A stretch of 64,000 nucleotides of DNA from Streptomyces dioscori (GTDB taxonomy: Bacteria > Actinomycetota > Actinomycetes > Streptomycetales > Streptomycetaceae). The position numbers and the translations under genes are program-made. This document shows positions 56,932 to 64,000 of the stretch, in pieces; within the stretch, counting starts at the first letter, position 1; the number at the start of each line of letters is the position of its first letter. The notes below the pieces were generated by a model that was not told the DNA's origin, made no database searches, and was given only the letters and a program-made list of their open reading frames with translations. The stretch lies in NCBI RefSeq assembly GCF_003024195.1, contig NZ_KZ679048.1, positions 310,001-374,000 on the forward strand. Reading direction: 5' to 3'.

Positions 56932-58248
56932 TCACTTCTTCGGCATCTGCTGCTGGGCCTCGTCGAGCTTCTCCTTGACGGAGGCCGTGGTCACCGGCCG
57001 GCCGGCCGCCGCCTCGGCGAAGAGCTCCTTGACGGCCGTGCCGACCGCGGTCTCGAACTGCGACTCGTTCGCCACCTGCGGCAGCGGTGCCGCGCTCTCG
57101 GCGAGTGTGTCCCGGATGACCTTCAGGGCGGGCGTGTTGAACGCGGGGTCCTGCTGGGCCGCCTTGACCGGCGGGATGGACCCGTAGGTCTTGTTGAGGA
57201 TCGTCTGCTCGTCCACGCTCGTCATGAAGTTCACGAACTTCAGGGCGCCGTCGATGTTGTCGGTGTTCTTGAAGACGGCCATGTTGATGCCCGCCACCAT
57301 CGAGTTGACGGCCGTGTCGGCGCCCGGGGTGCCGGACTGGACCGGCACCGGAGCGACGCCCCACTCGTCGTCGCTCATGCCGTGGGCCTTGAGCGTGGCC
57401 GCAGCCGTCTGCCACAGCACCATCGCCGTCTTGTCCTTGGCGAAGTCCTGGAGGGACTGGTTCTGCGCGTACTCGGCGTTGCCGGGCGCGACGACCTTGT
57501 CCTTGCCCATCAGATCGACGTACTGCTTGACCGCCGCCACGGCCCCGTCGGAGGTGAAGTCGGGCTTGCCCTCGGCGTCGAAGAAGTCCGCGCCGTGCTG
57601 CTTGGCGAAGACGAAGACGTGGTGGATGTTCTCCGAGAGGTTCGCGCCCTCGGCGCCCAGCGCCCACTTGTCGTCCTTGGAGATCTTCTTCCCGTCGGCG
57701 ACCAGATCGTCCCAGGTGGCGGGCGGCCCGGATATCCCCGCGTCCTCGAACATCTTCTTGTTGTAGTAGAGCGCGTACGCCATCGAGTACAGCGGGACCG
57801 CCGCGGGGTCGGAGCCGGTCTCGCCCGCCGAGCCGAGCGCCGATTCGACGAACCGGTCCTTGCCGCCGATCTTGCCGAAGTTCTTGGCGTCCCAGGGCAG
57901 CAGGGCCCCGGTCGCCTGGAGGGAGGCGGACCAGGTGTTGCCGATGTTGAGGACGTCCGGGCCCTGGCCCGAGGTGGTCGCGGCGAGGATGCGGTTGAGG
58001 AGGTCCGACCAGGGGATGACCTCCAGCTTCACCTTGATGCCGGTCTGCTTCTCGAACTTCTTCAGCTCGGGAGTGAGGGTCTTCTTGTCGGCCTCGATGC
58101 TGGGGCCCTGGTTGGAGGCCCAGTAGGTGAGCGTCTTAGGCGAGTCGTTGGACCCGCCGTCCGTCGACGAGCCACCGCCGCACGCGGTCACGGCGGCCAG
58201 CAAGGAGACAGTGACCGCGCTCGCGGCCGCGGCTCGGGTTCTGCGCAT
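56932..58248 (-). CDS. Carbohydrate-binding lipoprotein (extracellular solute-binding family 1)
   Basis: The 438-residue protein has a lipoprotein signal with LLAAVTAC as lipobox and a family 1 binding fold: LTYWASNQGPSIEADKKTLT, QTGIKVKLEVIPWSDLLNRI and AVFKNTDNIDGALKFVNFMT. It captures the sugar for the two permeases. ATG 58248 gives a normal signal peptide; an upstream in-frame ATG at 58317 does not. The likely ligand is a beta-glucoside, from the GH1 gene downstream. Confidence 0.92.
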   Translation of the reverse strand: MRRTRAAAASAVTVSLLAAVTACGGGSSTDGGSNDSPKTLTYWASNQGPSIEADKKTLTPELKKFEKQTGIKVKLEVIPWSDLLNRILAATTSGQGPDVLNIGNTWSASLQATGALLPWDAKNFGKIGGKDRFVESALGSAGETGSDPAAVPLYSMAYALYYNKKMFEDAGISGPPATWDDLVADGKKISKDDKWALGAEGANLSENIHHVFVFAKQHGADFFDAEGKPDFTSDGAVAAVKQYVDLMGKDKVVAPGNAEYAQNQSLQDFAKDKTAMVLWQTAAATLKAHGMSDDEWGVAPVPVQSGTPGADTAVNSMVAGINMAVFKNTDNIDGALKFVNFMTSVDEQTILNKTYGSIPPVKAAQQDPAFNTPALKVIRDTLAESAAPLPQVANESQFETAVGTAVKELFAEAAAGRPVTTASVKEKLDEAQQQMPKK

Positions 58249-58319
58249 GACGTCAGGCGTCCCTTCCTGAGGGAAAACGGAGGATCGTCCTGCGTTCACT
58301 TCTCGAACGACCCTCACGG

Positions 58320-58342
58320 CTTAATTTAGGACGTGAGTTAAG
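58320..58342. promoter_or_regulatory. Candidate ROK-type operator
   Basis: CTTAA-TTTAGGACGTGAG-TTAAG has identical 5-base inverted ends in an AT-rich patch between the divergent binding-protein and ROK genes. AT-rich TTAA-type inverted repeats are typical of ROK/XylR-like operators. The position fits control of both promoters. Confidence 0.5.
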
Positions 58343-58416
58343 ACCCGGAAGAAAGTCGCGTCAAGGGATCGCGCAGCGGTATCTTGCAGGTCGGGGGTAC
58401 GGCGGGAAGGGAACAC

Positions 58417-60096
58417 ATGGCGGGGCGGAACGGGCGAACGGTACGTGACCTGCGACGAGGCAATCGCACGGCCGTGCTGAGGAGGCTCTACTTCGACGGA
58501 CCGATGAGCCGGTTCGAACTCGGGCCCGCCACCGGGCTCAGTTCCGGCTCCATCAGCAACGTCGTCGCCGAGCTGGTCGCCGACGGCCTGGTGGAGGAGG
58601 CGGGCAGCGTCGACTCCGACGGCGGCCGGCCCCGCACCCTGCTCCGGGTCGCCCCCGCCAGCGGCCACATGATCGGCGTGGACGTCGGCGAGACCCGCGT
58701 CCGCGTCGAGCTCTTCGACCTGTCACTGACCGAACTCGCCCGCACCGAACGCCCGTTGGAGCACCAGGGGTACGACGTCGACGTCATCGTCGGCCACATC
58801 CGCGACGGCGTCGCCGAGGTCCTGGCCACCGCGGGCATCGCCCCCGAGCGGCTCCTGGGCGTGGGCATCGGCGTACCCGGCATCGTGGAACGCACCGCGG
58901 CGGACGGCGCCGTCGTGCACGGCCAGACCATCGGCTGGCCCGCCGTCCCGCTGGAGTCCCTGCTCCGCACCGCCTGCGGCCTGCCGGACTCCGTCCCGTA
59001 CTTCACCGACAACGGCGCCAAGACCCTCGGCCAGGCCGAGATGTGGTTCGGCGCGGGACGCGGCGCGCGCAACGCGGTCGTGGTGCTCTTCGGCTCCGGC
59101 GTCGGCGCCAGCCTGGTCTCGGACGACGTGGAACTGGGCCGGGCCGTGGAATGGGGCCACCTGACCGTACGAGTCAGGGGGCGCCGCTGCCGCTGCGGCG
59201 CGCTCGGCTGTCTGGAGGCGTACGCCGGGGCCGAGGCCCTGCTGCAACGCTGGGAGGAGGCCGGGGGACGGCCCCCCAAGGGCGTCGACGAGGAGACGGC
59301 CCTCACGGCCATGCTGGCGGCGGCCTATCCGGTCGAGAGCGGGGCAGGTGGCGGTGCGGCTACGGGCCTCGGCGTGGCCGCGCCCGTATCCGCATCCGCA
59401 TCCGCATCCGCGCCCACGTCCGTATCCGTATCCGCATCCGCGGGTGGTTCGGCGGCGGGGGGCGGGACGCGCGGCGGGGCGGCCGCGGGCCTCGGTGTGT
59501 CCGGGTCCGCGTCCGGGTCCACGTCTGCGTCCGCACCCGCGGGTGGTTCGGCGGTCGGTGGGGTGGCCGGCATTGGGGCAACTCGCGGCGGGGGTGTGCC
59601 TGGTGGGACGCCCGGTGGTGGAGACGCGGACGGTGCGGCGGCCGGCAGCGGGGCGAGCACCGGTGAGGGTGCCGCGAGCGCTGCCGCGGGTGCCGTGGGC
59701 GTCGCCGGTGGCGTGGGGGTCGCCGGTGCCGACCCGGTGGCGCTCGCCGTGCTGGAGGAGACGGCCGAGTACCTGGGCGCGGGCCTCTCCGACCTGATCA
59801 ACCTCTTCCAGCCCGAACGCATCCTCATCGGCGGCTGGGCCGGACTCCAGCTGGGCTCCCGCTTCCTGCCCGCCGTCCGCGCCCACGCCGTGTCGTACGC
59901 GCTGCGCCACCCGGCCGAACGGGTCACCATCGAGCTGGGCGCCCTCGGACCCGACGCGGTCACGGTCGGCGCGGCGATCCTTCCGCTGGCCGACTTCTTC
60001 GCCCGCGGCGGTCGGCGCCCGGGCCCCGGACCGGGTTCGGGGGACACCCCGCCACCGGCCTGGCGCGCGGCCCTGGAGGAGCGCGCCCCGCACTGA
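58417..60096 (+). CDS. ROK family transcriptional regulator with large low-complexity insertion
   Basis: The 559-residue protein has an N-terminal winged HTH (RTVRDLRRGNRTAVLRRLYF, SRFELGPATGLSSGSISNVV) and a ROK sugar-kinase-like domain (MIGVDVGETRVRVELFDLSL, DNGAKTLGQAEMWFGAG, VEWGHLTVRVRGRRC and the zinc motif CRCGALGCLEAYAG). Between residues about 308 and 441 a Gly/Ala/Ser/Val stretch of some 130 residues interrupts the domain, then DPVALAVLEETAEYLGAGLS resumes the family. Without it the protein would have a normal length near 425. ATG 58417 follows GGGAAGGGA. It is divergent from the beta-glucoside importer and probably controls it. Confidence 0.9.
   Translation: MAGRNGRTVRDLRRGNRTAVLRRLYFDGPMSRFELGPATGLSSGSISNVVAELVADGLVEEAGSVDSDGGRPRTLLRVAPASGHMIGVDVGETRVRVELFDLSLTELARTERPLEHQGYDVDVIVGHIRDGVAEVLATAGIAPERLLGVGIGVPGIVERTAADGAVVHGQTIGWPAVPLESLLRTACGLPDSVPYFTDNGAKTLGQAEMWFGAGRGARNAVVVLFGSGVGASLVSDDVELGRAVEWGHLTVRVRGRRCRCGALGCLEAYAGAEALLQRWEEAGGRPPKGVDEETALTAMLAAAYPVESGAGGGAATGLGVAAPVSASASASAPTSVSVSASAGGSAAGGGTRGGAAAGLGVSGSASGSTSASAPAGGSAVGGVAGIGATRGGGVPGGTPGGGDADGAAAGSGASTGEGAASAAAGAVGVAGGVGVAGADPVALAVLEETAEYLGAGLSDLINLFQPERILIGGWAGLQLGSRFLPAVRAHAVSYALRHPAERVTIELGALGPDAVTVGAAILPLADFFARGGRRPGPGPGSGDTPPPAWRAALEERAPH
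59340..59740 (+). repeat. In-frame low-complexity insertion with hexamer repeats in the ROK gene
   Basis: The segment contains runs of the hexamer GCATCC/GTATCC at 59390-59450 (encoding Ser-Ala and Ser-Val), a duplicated block around GCGGGTGGTTCGGCG (59442 and 59540), and long GGC/GCG-rich stretches. All units preserve the reading frame. The encoded sequence has no charged residues to speak of and is probably disordered. Confidence 0.85.
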
Positions 60097-60200
60097 CACG
60101 CGGGGCTCCCATGGTTTGCCGGGTGCTCCCGGCAGGTACCCGCACCCTGGCCGACAAGGGACTTCCGCCCCGTGCGGCCCGACGAGGAGGGGAGCGCACC

Positions 60201-60470
60201 GTGAGCGAATACGGGACCAGGACGCCCGAGGAGAACGATGGCCCCGTACCCCGGGACCTGCCGGACCAGCAGGTGCAGGAGGGCGAGGACCCCTGGGATG
60301 TCGTCACACCGCCCGAGTCGGGGCCGGACGAGGACGGGGACGGCGGCGTACGGGCGGAGCCCGAGACCGACGTCCCCGACACCGACGAGGCGGGCACCGG
60401 CAGGCAGGGCGACCCGGGCACGAGCACGGTCCACCCCGAGGACCCCGAGCCGGAGGAATCTCCCGCCTGA
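60201..60470 (+). CDS. Small acidic, Pro/Glu/Asp-rich hypothetical protein
   Basis: GTG 60201 is preceded by GAGGAGGGGAGC, an excellent ribosome site. The 89-residue product is strongly acidic and rich in Pro, Glu, Asp and Gly (DEDGDGGVRAEPETDVPDTD) with no hydrophobic core, so it should be disordered. No family was recognised. An 8-base repeat begins at its stop codon. It follows the ROK gene by 104 bases. Confidence 0.65.
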   Translation: MSEYGTRTPEENDGPVPRDLPDQQVQEGEDPWDVVTPPESGPDEDGDGGVRAEPETDVPDTDEAGTGRQGDPGTSTVHPEDPEPEESPA

Positions 60471-60497
60471 GCACCTGAGCACCTGAGCACCTGAGCG
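60466..60497. repeat. 8-base tandem repeat over a stop codon
   Basis: CCTGAGCA is repeated four times (the last with a G) at an 8-base period. The first copy contains the TGA stop of the acidic-protein gene. Because the unit contains TGA, changes in copy number leave the stop intact. Confidence 0.85.
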
Positions 60498-60573
60498 CCT
60501 GCCCCGCGTGCCTGAGCCCGCAAGGCGCCTCAGGGCGCCTCGTTGAGCCGGTGCCGCTGCTGCCGCCGCTGTC

Positions 60574-61536
60574 TCAGGCGAACGCGTCGATGCCCGTGAG
60601 CTCGGCCGAGAGGGCCCACAGACGGGCCGCGGACGCCGGGTCGATCGCGTACTCGCGTACGCCGGTCCGCGTACCGTCGGCCGGGGCGAGCTCGGCGATG
60701 TCGCAGTCCTCGCAGTACACGCCGCCCATGCCGGCCAATTGCGGGGAGGTCGCCGCCCACACCTGGGTGGCCGCGCCCTGCTCGGGGGACTTGAAGCCCT
60801 CCGGGTTCAGCGGGACACCGTTCTCGTCGATCCAGCCGCGCTCGACCATCTCCTGCCGGGGGAGGTGGCGCTGGAGCGGCGTGAGGATGCCGCCCGGGTG
60901 CAGGGCGAAGGCCCGTACGCCGGAGTCCTTGCCCAGGGCGTCGAGCTGCACGGCGAACAGGACGTTGGCCGTCTTCGCCTGGCCGTACGCCTCCCACTTG
61001 TCGTAGTCGCCGCGGTTCCAGTGCGGGTCGTCCCAGCGGATGTCCGAGGTGTGGTGGCCCGTCGAGGAGACGGAGACGATCCGGGCGCCGCCCGGGGCGA
61101 TCGCCGGCCAGAGCCGGTTGACCAGCGCGAAGTGGCCCAGGTGGTTCGTCGCGAACTGCGCCTCCCAGCCGGGGCCGACGCGGGTCTCGGGGCAGGCCAT
61201 GATCCCGGCGTTGTCGATGACGAGGTCGACGGTGCGGCCCGAGGCGAGGAACCGGTCGGCGAACGCGCGCACGCTCTCCAGGTCGCCGAGGTCCAGCTCG
61301 TCCACCTCGACGCCGTCGATCCCGGCGACCGCCTCCTCGGCGACCGCCCGGCGCCGCGCGGGAACGACGACCGTGGCACCCGCCTTGCTGAGCGCGCGGG
61401 TCGTCTCCAGGCCGAGCCCCGAGTAGCCGCCGGTGACGATCGCCAGCCTGCCCGAGAGGTCGATGCCGGCGAGGACGTCGTCCGCGGTGCTGTGCCGGTC
61501 GAAGCCCGAACCGATCTTGTGCTGTGCAGTGGTCAT
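60574..61536 (-). CDS. SDR family oxidoreductase (retinol-dehydrogenase-like)
   Basis: The 320-residue SDR has the cofactor motif VTGGYSGLGLETTRAL (TGGYSGLG at 35-42), the NNAG-equivalent IDNAGIMACPETRVG, VSVSSTGHHTSDI with the catalytic Ser, and YGQAK with Tyr and Lys. The form resembles the atypical retinol-dehydrogenase/WW-domain-oxidoreductase group common in actinobacteria. Substrate unknown. It stands alone. Confidence 0.92.
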   Translation of the reverse strand: MTTAQHKIGSGFDRHSTADDVLAGIDLSGRLAIVTGGYSGLGLETTRALSKAGATVVVPARRRAVAEEAVAGIDGVEVDELDLGDLESVRAFADRFLASGRTVDLVIDNAGIMACPETRVGPGWEAQFATNHLGHFALVNRLWPAIAPGGARIVSVSSTGHHTSDIRWDDPHWNRGDYDKWEAYGQAKTANVLFAVQLDALGKDSGVRAFALHPGGILTPLQRHLPRQEMVERGWIDENGVPLNPEGFKSPEQGAATQVWAATSPQLAGMGGVYCEDCDIAELAPADGTRTGVREYAIDPASAARLWALSAELTGIDAFA

Positions 61537-61835
61537 ACGGGCGACGCTACGGATTGGAGCGCTCTCGAAGTCAAGCGACGCCCCCAGGGAACGGGAAAGG
61601 CCCCGACCGGACGGGGGAATCGCGGTCGGGGCCGTCTGTGGGTGGCCACGGATGGCGGTCGCCTCTCGGCGGTGTGCTCCACAGGGCTTCAGCCGAACGA
61701 TCTTCCCTGTGGGCGGAAGGTGAGGCCCGGGGACACTGTCCCATCCGCACCCACAGCTGATTTAACGGGAAACTACCGACGGGTGTTCCCAGGTCGGAGC
61801 GGGTCCTATCGTGATCTGCGTCACGAGCCGACCGA
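61537..61835. other. Intergenic stretch with hairpin and orphan promoter-like site
   Basis: Between the SDR start and the HAD stop no gene is seen. GGCCCCGACCG (61599) and CGGTCGGGGCC (61623) form an 11-bp stem with a 13-base loop. From 61755 to 61825 the sequence is AT-richer (GATTTAACGGGAAAC, CCTATCGTGATC) and ends in a Crp-like palindrome, as if a promoter pointed rightward at a gene no longer present. Confidence 0.5.
61811..61824. promoter_or_regulatory. Crp-type palindrome
   Basis: GTGATCTGCGTCAC fits the pattern GTG-N6-GNCAC described for Streptomyces Crp sites. No gene start is close on the right strand, so it may be an orphan or chance match. Confidence 0.4.
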
Positions 61836-61858
61836 GCCGGCCGAGCTGCTCGGCCGGC
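61836..61858. terminator. Perfect 10-bp hairpin downstream of HAD gene
   Basis: GCCGGCCGAG-CTG-CTCGGCCGGC is a perfect 10-bp stem with a 3-base loop. It lies 44 bases beyond the stop of the leftward HAD phosphatase gene and is its likely terminator. Confidence 0.75.
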
Positions 61859-61874
61859 CAGGGCAGCGTCCGCT

Positions 61875-61922
61875 GCTCAGCCTCCCGCCGTCATCGGCAG
61901 CTCAGCCTCCCGCCGTCATCGG
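61875..61922. repeat. 23-base direct duplication that copies the HAD gene's end and stop codon
   Basis: GCTCAGCCTCCCGCCGTCATCGG occurs at 61875-61897 and again at 61900-61922, two bases apart. The right copy holds the last codons and TGA stop of the HAD gene; the left copy is an untranslated echo. Confidence 0.9.
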
Positions 61923-62567
61923 GCTCTTGGACAGCGACGCCAGAAGGTGGGCCGGGTCCCGGTAGACGGAGCTCGCCCCGGCCTTCTCCAGATCGGCGCG
62001 CGGGATGCCGCCGCACAGCACTCCCACGCACAGGACCCCCGCTCCGGCGCCCGCGCGCATGTCCCAGACCGTGTCACCCACGAAGAACGAGTGCTCGGCC
62101 GAGGCCCCGGCGAGTTCCAGCGCGTGCTCCACGGGGTCGGGCGCGGGTTTGCCCGAGTCCACGTCGTCGGAGCTGGCCGTCGCTCTGATGACGTCGTCGG
62201 CGTCGATGGCCCGCCGGAGCGCCGCCAGCTCCGACCCGCCGGCGGAGGTGGCGAGCACGACCGTCCAGCCCTCGCTGTCGAGGCGCCGCAGCAGGTCACC
62301 GGCGCCGGGGAACGGGCGCAGCCGCTCGAAGTACGTGCCGTAGACGGTCTTGTGGGCGGCGCTGATCGCGTCGTCCTGCCCGGTGTCGCGCCCGTCGCCC
62401 AGCAGATGCGCGATCAGGTCGTCGGAACCGAGGCCCACCGCCCGGTGGACGTCGTGCATCGACACATCGTGCCCGGCCTGCCGGAACGCCTCCCACCAGG
62501 CCGTCACATGCAGATGGTTGGTGTCGACAAGAGTGCCGTCCACATCGAATACGGCCGCCCGCTCCAT
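61902..62567 (-). CDS. HAD family phosphatase (phosphoglycolate-phosphatase-like)
   Basis: The 221-residue HAD hydrolase has motif I FDVDGTLVDT (nucleophile Asp8, acid/base Asp10), a C1 helical cap, motif II VVLATSAGG, motif III Lys in SGKPAPDPVEHAL and motif IV FFVGDTVWDMRAG. It would remove phosphate from a small metabolite; the cap does not identify which. It lies 52 bases after the PHP-protein gene on the same strand, so the two may be cotranscribed. Confidence 0.92.
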   Translation of the reverse strand: MERAAVFDVDGTLVDTNHLHVTAWWEAFRQAGHDVSMHDVHRAVGLGSDDLIAHLLGDGRDTGQDDAISAAHKTVYGTYFERLRPFPGAGDLLRRLDSEGWTVVLATSAGGSELAALRRAIDADDVIRATASSDDVDSGKPAPDPVEHALELAGASAEHSFFVGDTVWDMRAGAGAGVLCVGVLCGGIPRADLEKAGASSVYRDPAHLLASLSKSPMTAGG

Positions 62568-62619
62568 ACCTGGTCCCTTCGCCGCGGTGTCGCGTTGTTC
62601 CAGGTATCCCAGTACCGCG

Positions 62620-63657
62620 TCACAGGGCCCGTACGCCCGCGGGAGTCACCCGATCCCGCGTCCAGGCCAGCAGTTCCTCCGCCGACCAGGTGGTGACCAC
62701 GCGCTCGGGGGGCACCTCGCACTCCTCGGCCCGCGCGCACCCGTACACCTGCCATCCGAGCTGTCCCGGCGCGTGCGCGTCGGTGTCCACGGAGAACAGC
62801 ACGCCCGCCGCGACGGCCCGGCGCAGCAGCCGCCGCGGTGGATCGAGCCGCTCGGGACGGCTGTTGATCTCGACCGCCGTGCCCGTCTCGGCGCAGGCGG
62901 CGAACACGGCGTCCGCGTCGAACTCCGACTCCGGCCGCCCCCGCCCGGTGACCAGCCGACCCGTGCAGTGCCCCAGCACGTCCGAGTGCGGATTCTGTAC
63001 GGCGGCGACCATCCGGCGGGTCATCGCGGGCGCGTCCATCCGCAGCTTGGAGTGGACCGACACCACGACGACGTCGAGCCGTTCGAGCAGCTCCGGCTCC
63101 TGGTCCAGTGATCCGTCGTCGAAGATGTCGCACTCGATTCCGGTGAGCAGCCGGAAGGGGGCCCAGCGCTCGTTCAGTTCCGCCACCACGTCCAGCTGCT
63201 CCCGCAGCCGCTCGGGGGACAGACCGCTCGCCACCGTCAGGCGCGGCGAGTGATCGGTGAGGACCGCCCACTCGTGCCCGAGCCGCGCCGCGGCTCGGCC
63301 CATCTCCTCGACGGGGCTGCCGCCGTCCGACCAGTCGGAGTGCAGATGGCAGTCGCCGCGCAGCAGGGCCGCCAGCTTCTGGCCGCCCTCGACGAGGGGC
63401 TCCGCGGCCTCCTGCTCCAGTTTCTCCAGATAGCCGGGCGGCTGTCCGGCCAGCGCCTCGCGTACCACCTGCGCGGTCTTCGGCCCGATGCCCTTCAGCG
63501 ACTCCAGCGACCCGTCGGCCACCCGCCGGGCCACCTCGCCGGCGGACAGCTCCGTGACGACGCCCGCCGCCGTGCGGAACGCCCGTACGCGATAGGTGGG
63601 GGCCTGGGACCGCTCCAGCAGGAACGCGATACGGTCCAGCGCCTCGGCCGGGTCCAT
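62620..63657 (-). CDS. PHP-domain phosphoesterase with helix-hairpin-helix (PolX-like, no polymerase domain)
   Basis: The 345-residue protein has an N-terminal helical region with a helix-hairpin-helix LKGIGPKTA (54-62) and a PHP domain from about 100. The domain has HLH (His104, His106), LTDHSPRL, GIECDIF, VVSVHSKLRM, DVLGHCTGRL, AVEINSRPER and FSVDTDAHAP, the metal-ligand blocks in order. It equals the C-terminal part of bacterial PolX without the nucleotidyltransferase. A DNA-related phosphatase or nuclease role is likely but unproven. ATG 63657 fits the family. Confidence 0.9.
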   Translation of the reverse strand: MDPAEALDRIAFLLERSQAPTYRVRAFRTAAGVVTELSAGEVARRVADGSLESLKGIGPKTAQVVREALAGQPPGYLEKLEQEAAEPLVEGGQKLAALLRGDCHLHSDWSDGGSPVEEMGRAAARLGHEWAVLTDHSPRLTVASGLSPERLREQLDVVAELNERWAPFRLLTGIECDIFDDGSLDQEPELLERLDVVVVSVHSKLRMDAPAMTRRMVAAVQNPHSDVLGHCTGRLVTGRGRPESEFDADAVFAACAETGTAVEINSRPERLDPPRRLLRRAVAAGVLFSVDTDAHAPGQLGWQVYGCARAEECEVPPERVVTTWSAEELLAWTRDRVTPAGVRAL

Positions 63658-63846
63658 GGCTCAAGGGTGGCCCAGCCGGCCCGGGTCCGCACGGCAGCCG
63701 ACCGGCCTGCCCTGTGCCACCATGAAATGCGAACCTCGCAGCGACAGGTACGGCCCCTGCCGCGCCGGCGCCGCCGAGCGTCACGACGACCGACACCGCC
63801 GCCCGGGCAGGCTTATCGGCGGCACGCGTGTGGAACCGGTGGGATC

Positions 63847-64000
63847 ATGACTGAAATCGCCAGCCCTCACATCTCGTACCCGCGGATCACGGTCCTGGGC
63901 GTGCAGCCCGGGGATCCGCCCTTCCGCATCGTGGAGATCGACGGCGCCGTCATCGGTGAGGCCAAGAGCTTCACGGACGTCCTGATGGCCGCCGCGGCGT
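63847..64000 (+). CDS. Hypothetical protein, 3' end cut by window edge
   Basis: From ATG 63847 an open frame of 51 codons runs off the window: MTEIASPHISYPRITVLGVQ, PGDPPFRIVEIDGAVIGEAK and SFTDVLMAAA. It looks like a compact globular start and is divergent from the PHP gene. No ribosome site is obvious (GTGGGATC). The family is not recognised. Confidence 0.65.
   Translation, partial: MTEIASPHISYPRITVLGVQPGDPPFRIVEIDGAVIGEAKSFTDVLMAAAA

Noticed and set aside
61811..61858. Small RNA between the Crp-like site and the hairpin
   Set aside because: Fewer than 50 bases lie between them, and the hairpin is better placed as the terminator of the leftward HAD gene.

Overview
The window is high-GC actinobacterial DNA. 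The codon use (nearly all third positions G or C), the GTG and TTG starts, GGAGG-type ribosome sites, lipoprotein-dependent ABC importers, TetR/LacI/ROK/LysR regulators next to their targets and an IdeR/DmdR-type iron box all point to Streptomyces or a close relative. No rRNA, tRNA, CRISPR array, origin or intact mobile element was seen.

Bases 1-12,950 are an accessory, decaying zone. Intact genes are a CaiB-type CoA transferase cut by the window edge, an enoyl-CoA hydratase divergent from a LysR regulator, a SAM methyltransferase, an HxlR/oxidoreductase pair of visibly lower GC, an epoxide hydrolase and a glyoxalase-fold protein. Between them lie fragments of at least ten other genes: HTH-nSTAND, NmrA, an O-methyltransferase, an IS5-type transposase, an acyl-CoA dehydrogenase, IS256, a sigma/LuxR-type HTH, IS3, IS701 and pirin. 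Several are joined to each other at sharp junctions. A second small graveyard (18.5-19.4 kb) holds remnants of an ene-reductase, a MerR regulator and an aldo/keto reductase.

From 13 kb on the order is that of a healthy chromosome. 13.2-18.5 kb: a membrane protein with a GntR (YtrA-type) regulator and a palindromic operator, then a TetR gene divergent from a siderophore-interacting flavoprotein and a 742-residue fusion of PNPOx-like, ferredoxin-reductase and 2Fe-2S domains. 19.7-22.5 kb: an alpha/beta hydrolase, a stand-alone squalene/phytoene synthase and a membrane-anchored AA10 lytic polysaccharide monooxygenase. 22.8-27.4 kb: an osmoprotectant (glycine-betaine type) ABC importer whose ATPase lies on the opposite strand.

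27.4-43.4 kb is a complete L-rhamnose unit: a four-gene ABC importer, mutarotase, isomerase, kinase, a fused rhamnulose-1-phosphate aldolase/lactaldehyde dehydrogenase, the LutABC L-lactate oxidation complex, a secreted BNR beta-propeller protein and a LacI regulator. Two LacI-type palindromes lie in the divergent promoter region. Together the genes would carry external rhamnose to dihydroxyacetone phosphate and pyruvate. 43.5-53.2 kb holds a peptidase-like hydrolase, an SDR, a Cys-rich/pentapeptide-repeat protein, a CYP102-like P450 with a TetR regulator, an iron-box-controlled DUF2470 protein, a FUSC-type membrane protein, an FBP/FusB-like zinc protein and two unknowns. 53.7-60.1 kb is a beta-glucoside importer plus GH1 glucosidase operon, divergent from a ROK regulator that carries a large low-complexity insertion. 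60.2-64 kb ends with an acidic protein, an SDR, a HAD phosphatase and a PHP-domain protein.

Two sequence themes recur. Short codon-phase tandem repeats sit inside several coding sequences. A dispersed 20-base GC-rich intergenic element appears at single sites and as a local array at 53.3 kb.
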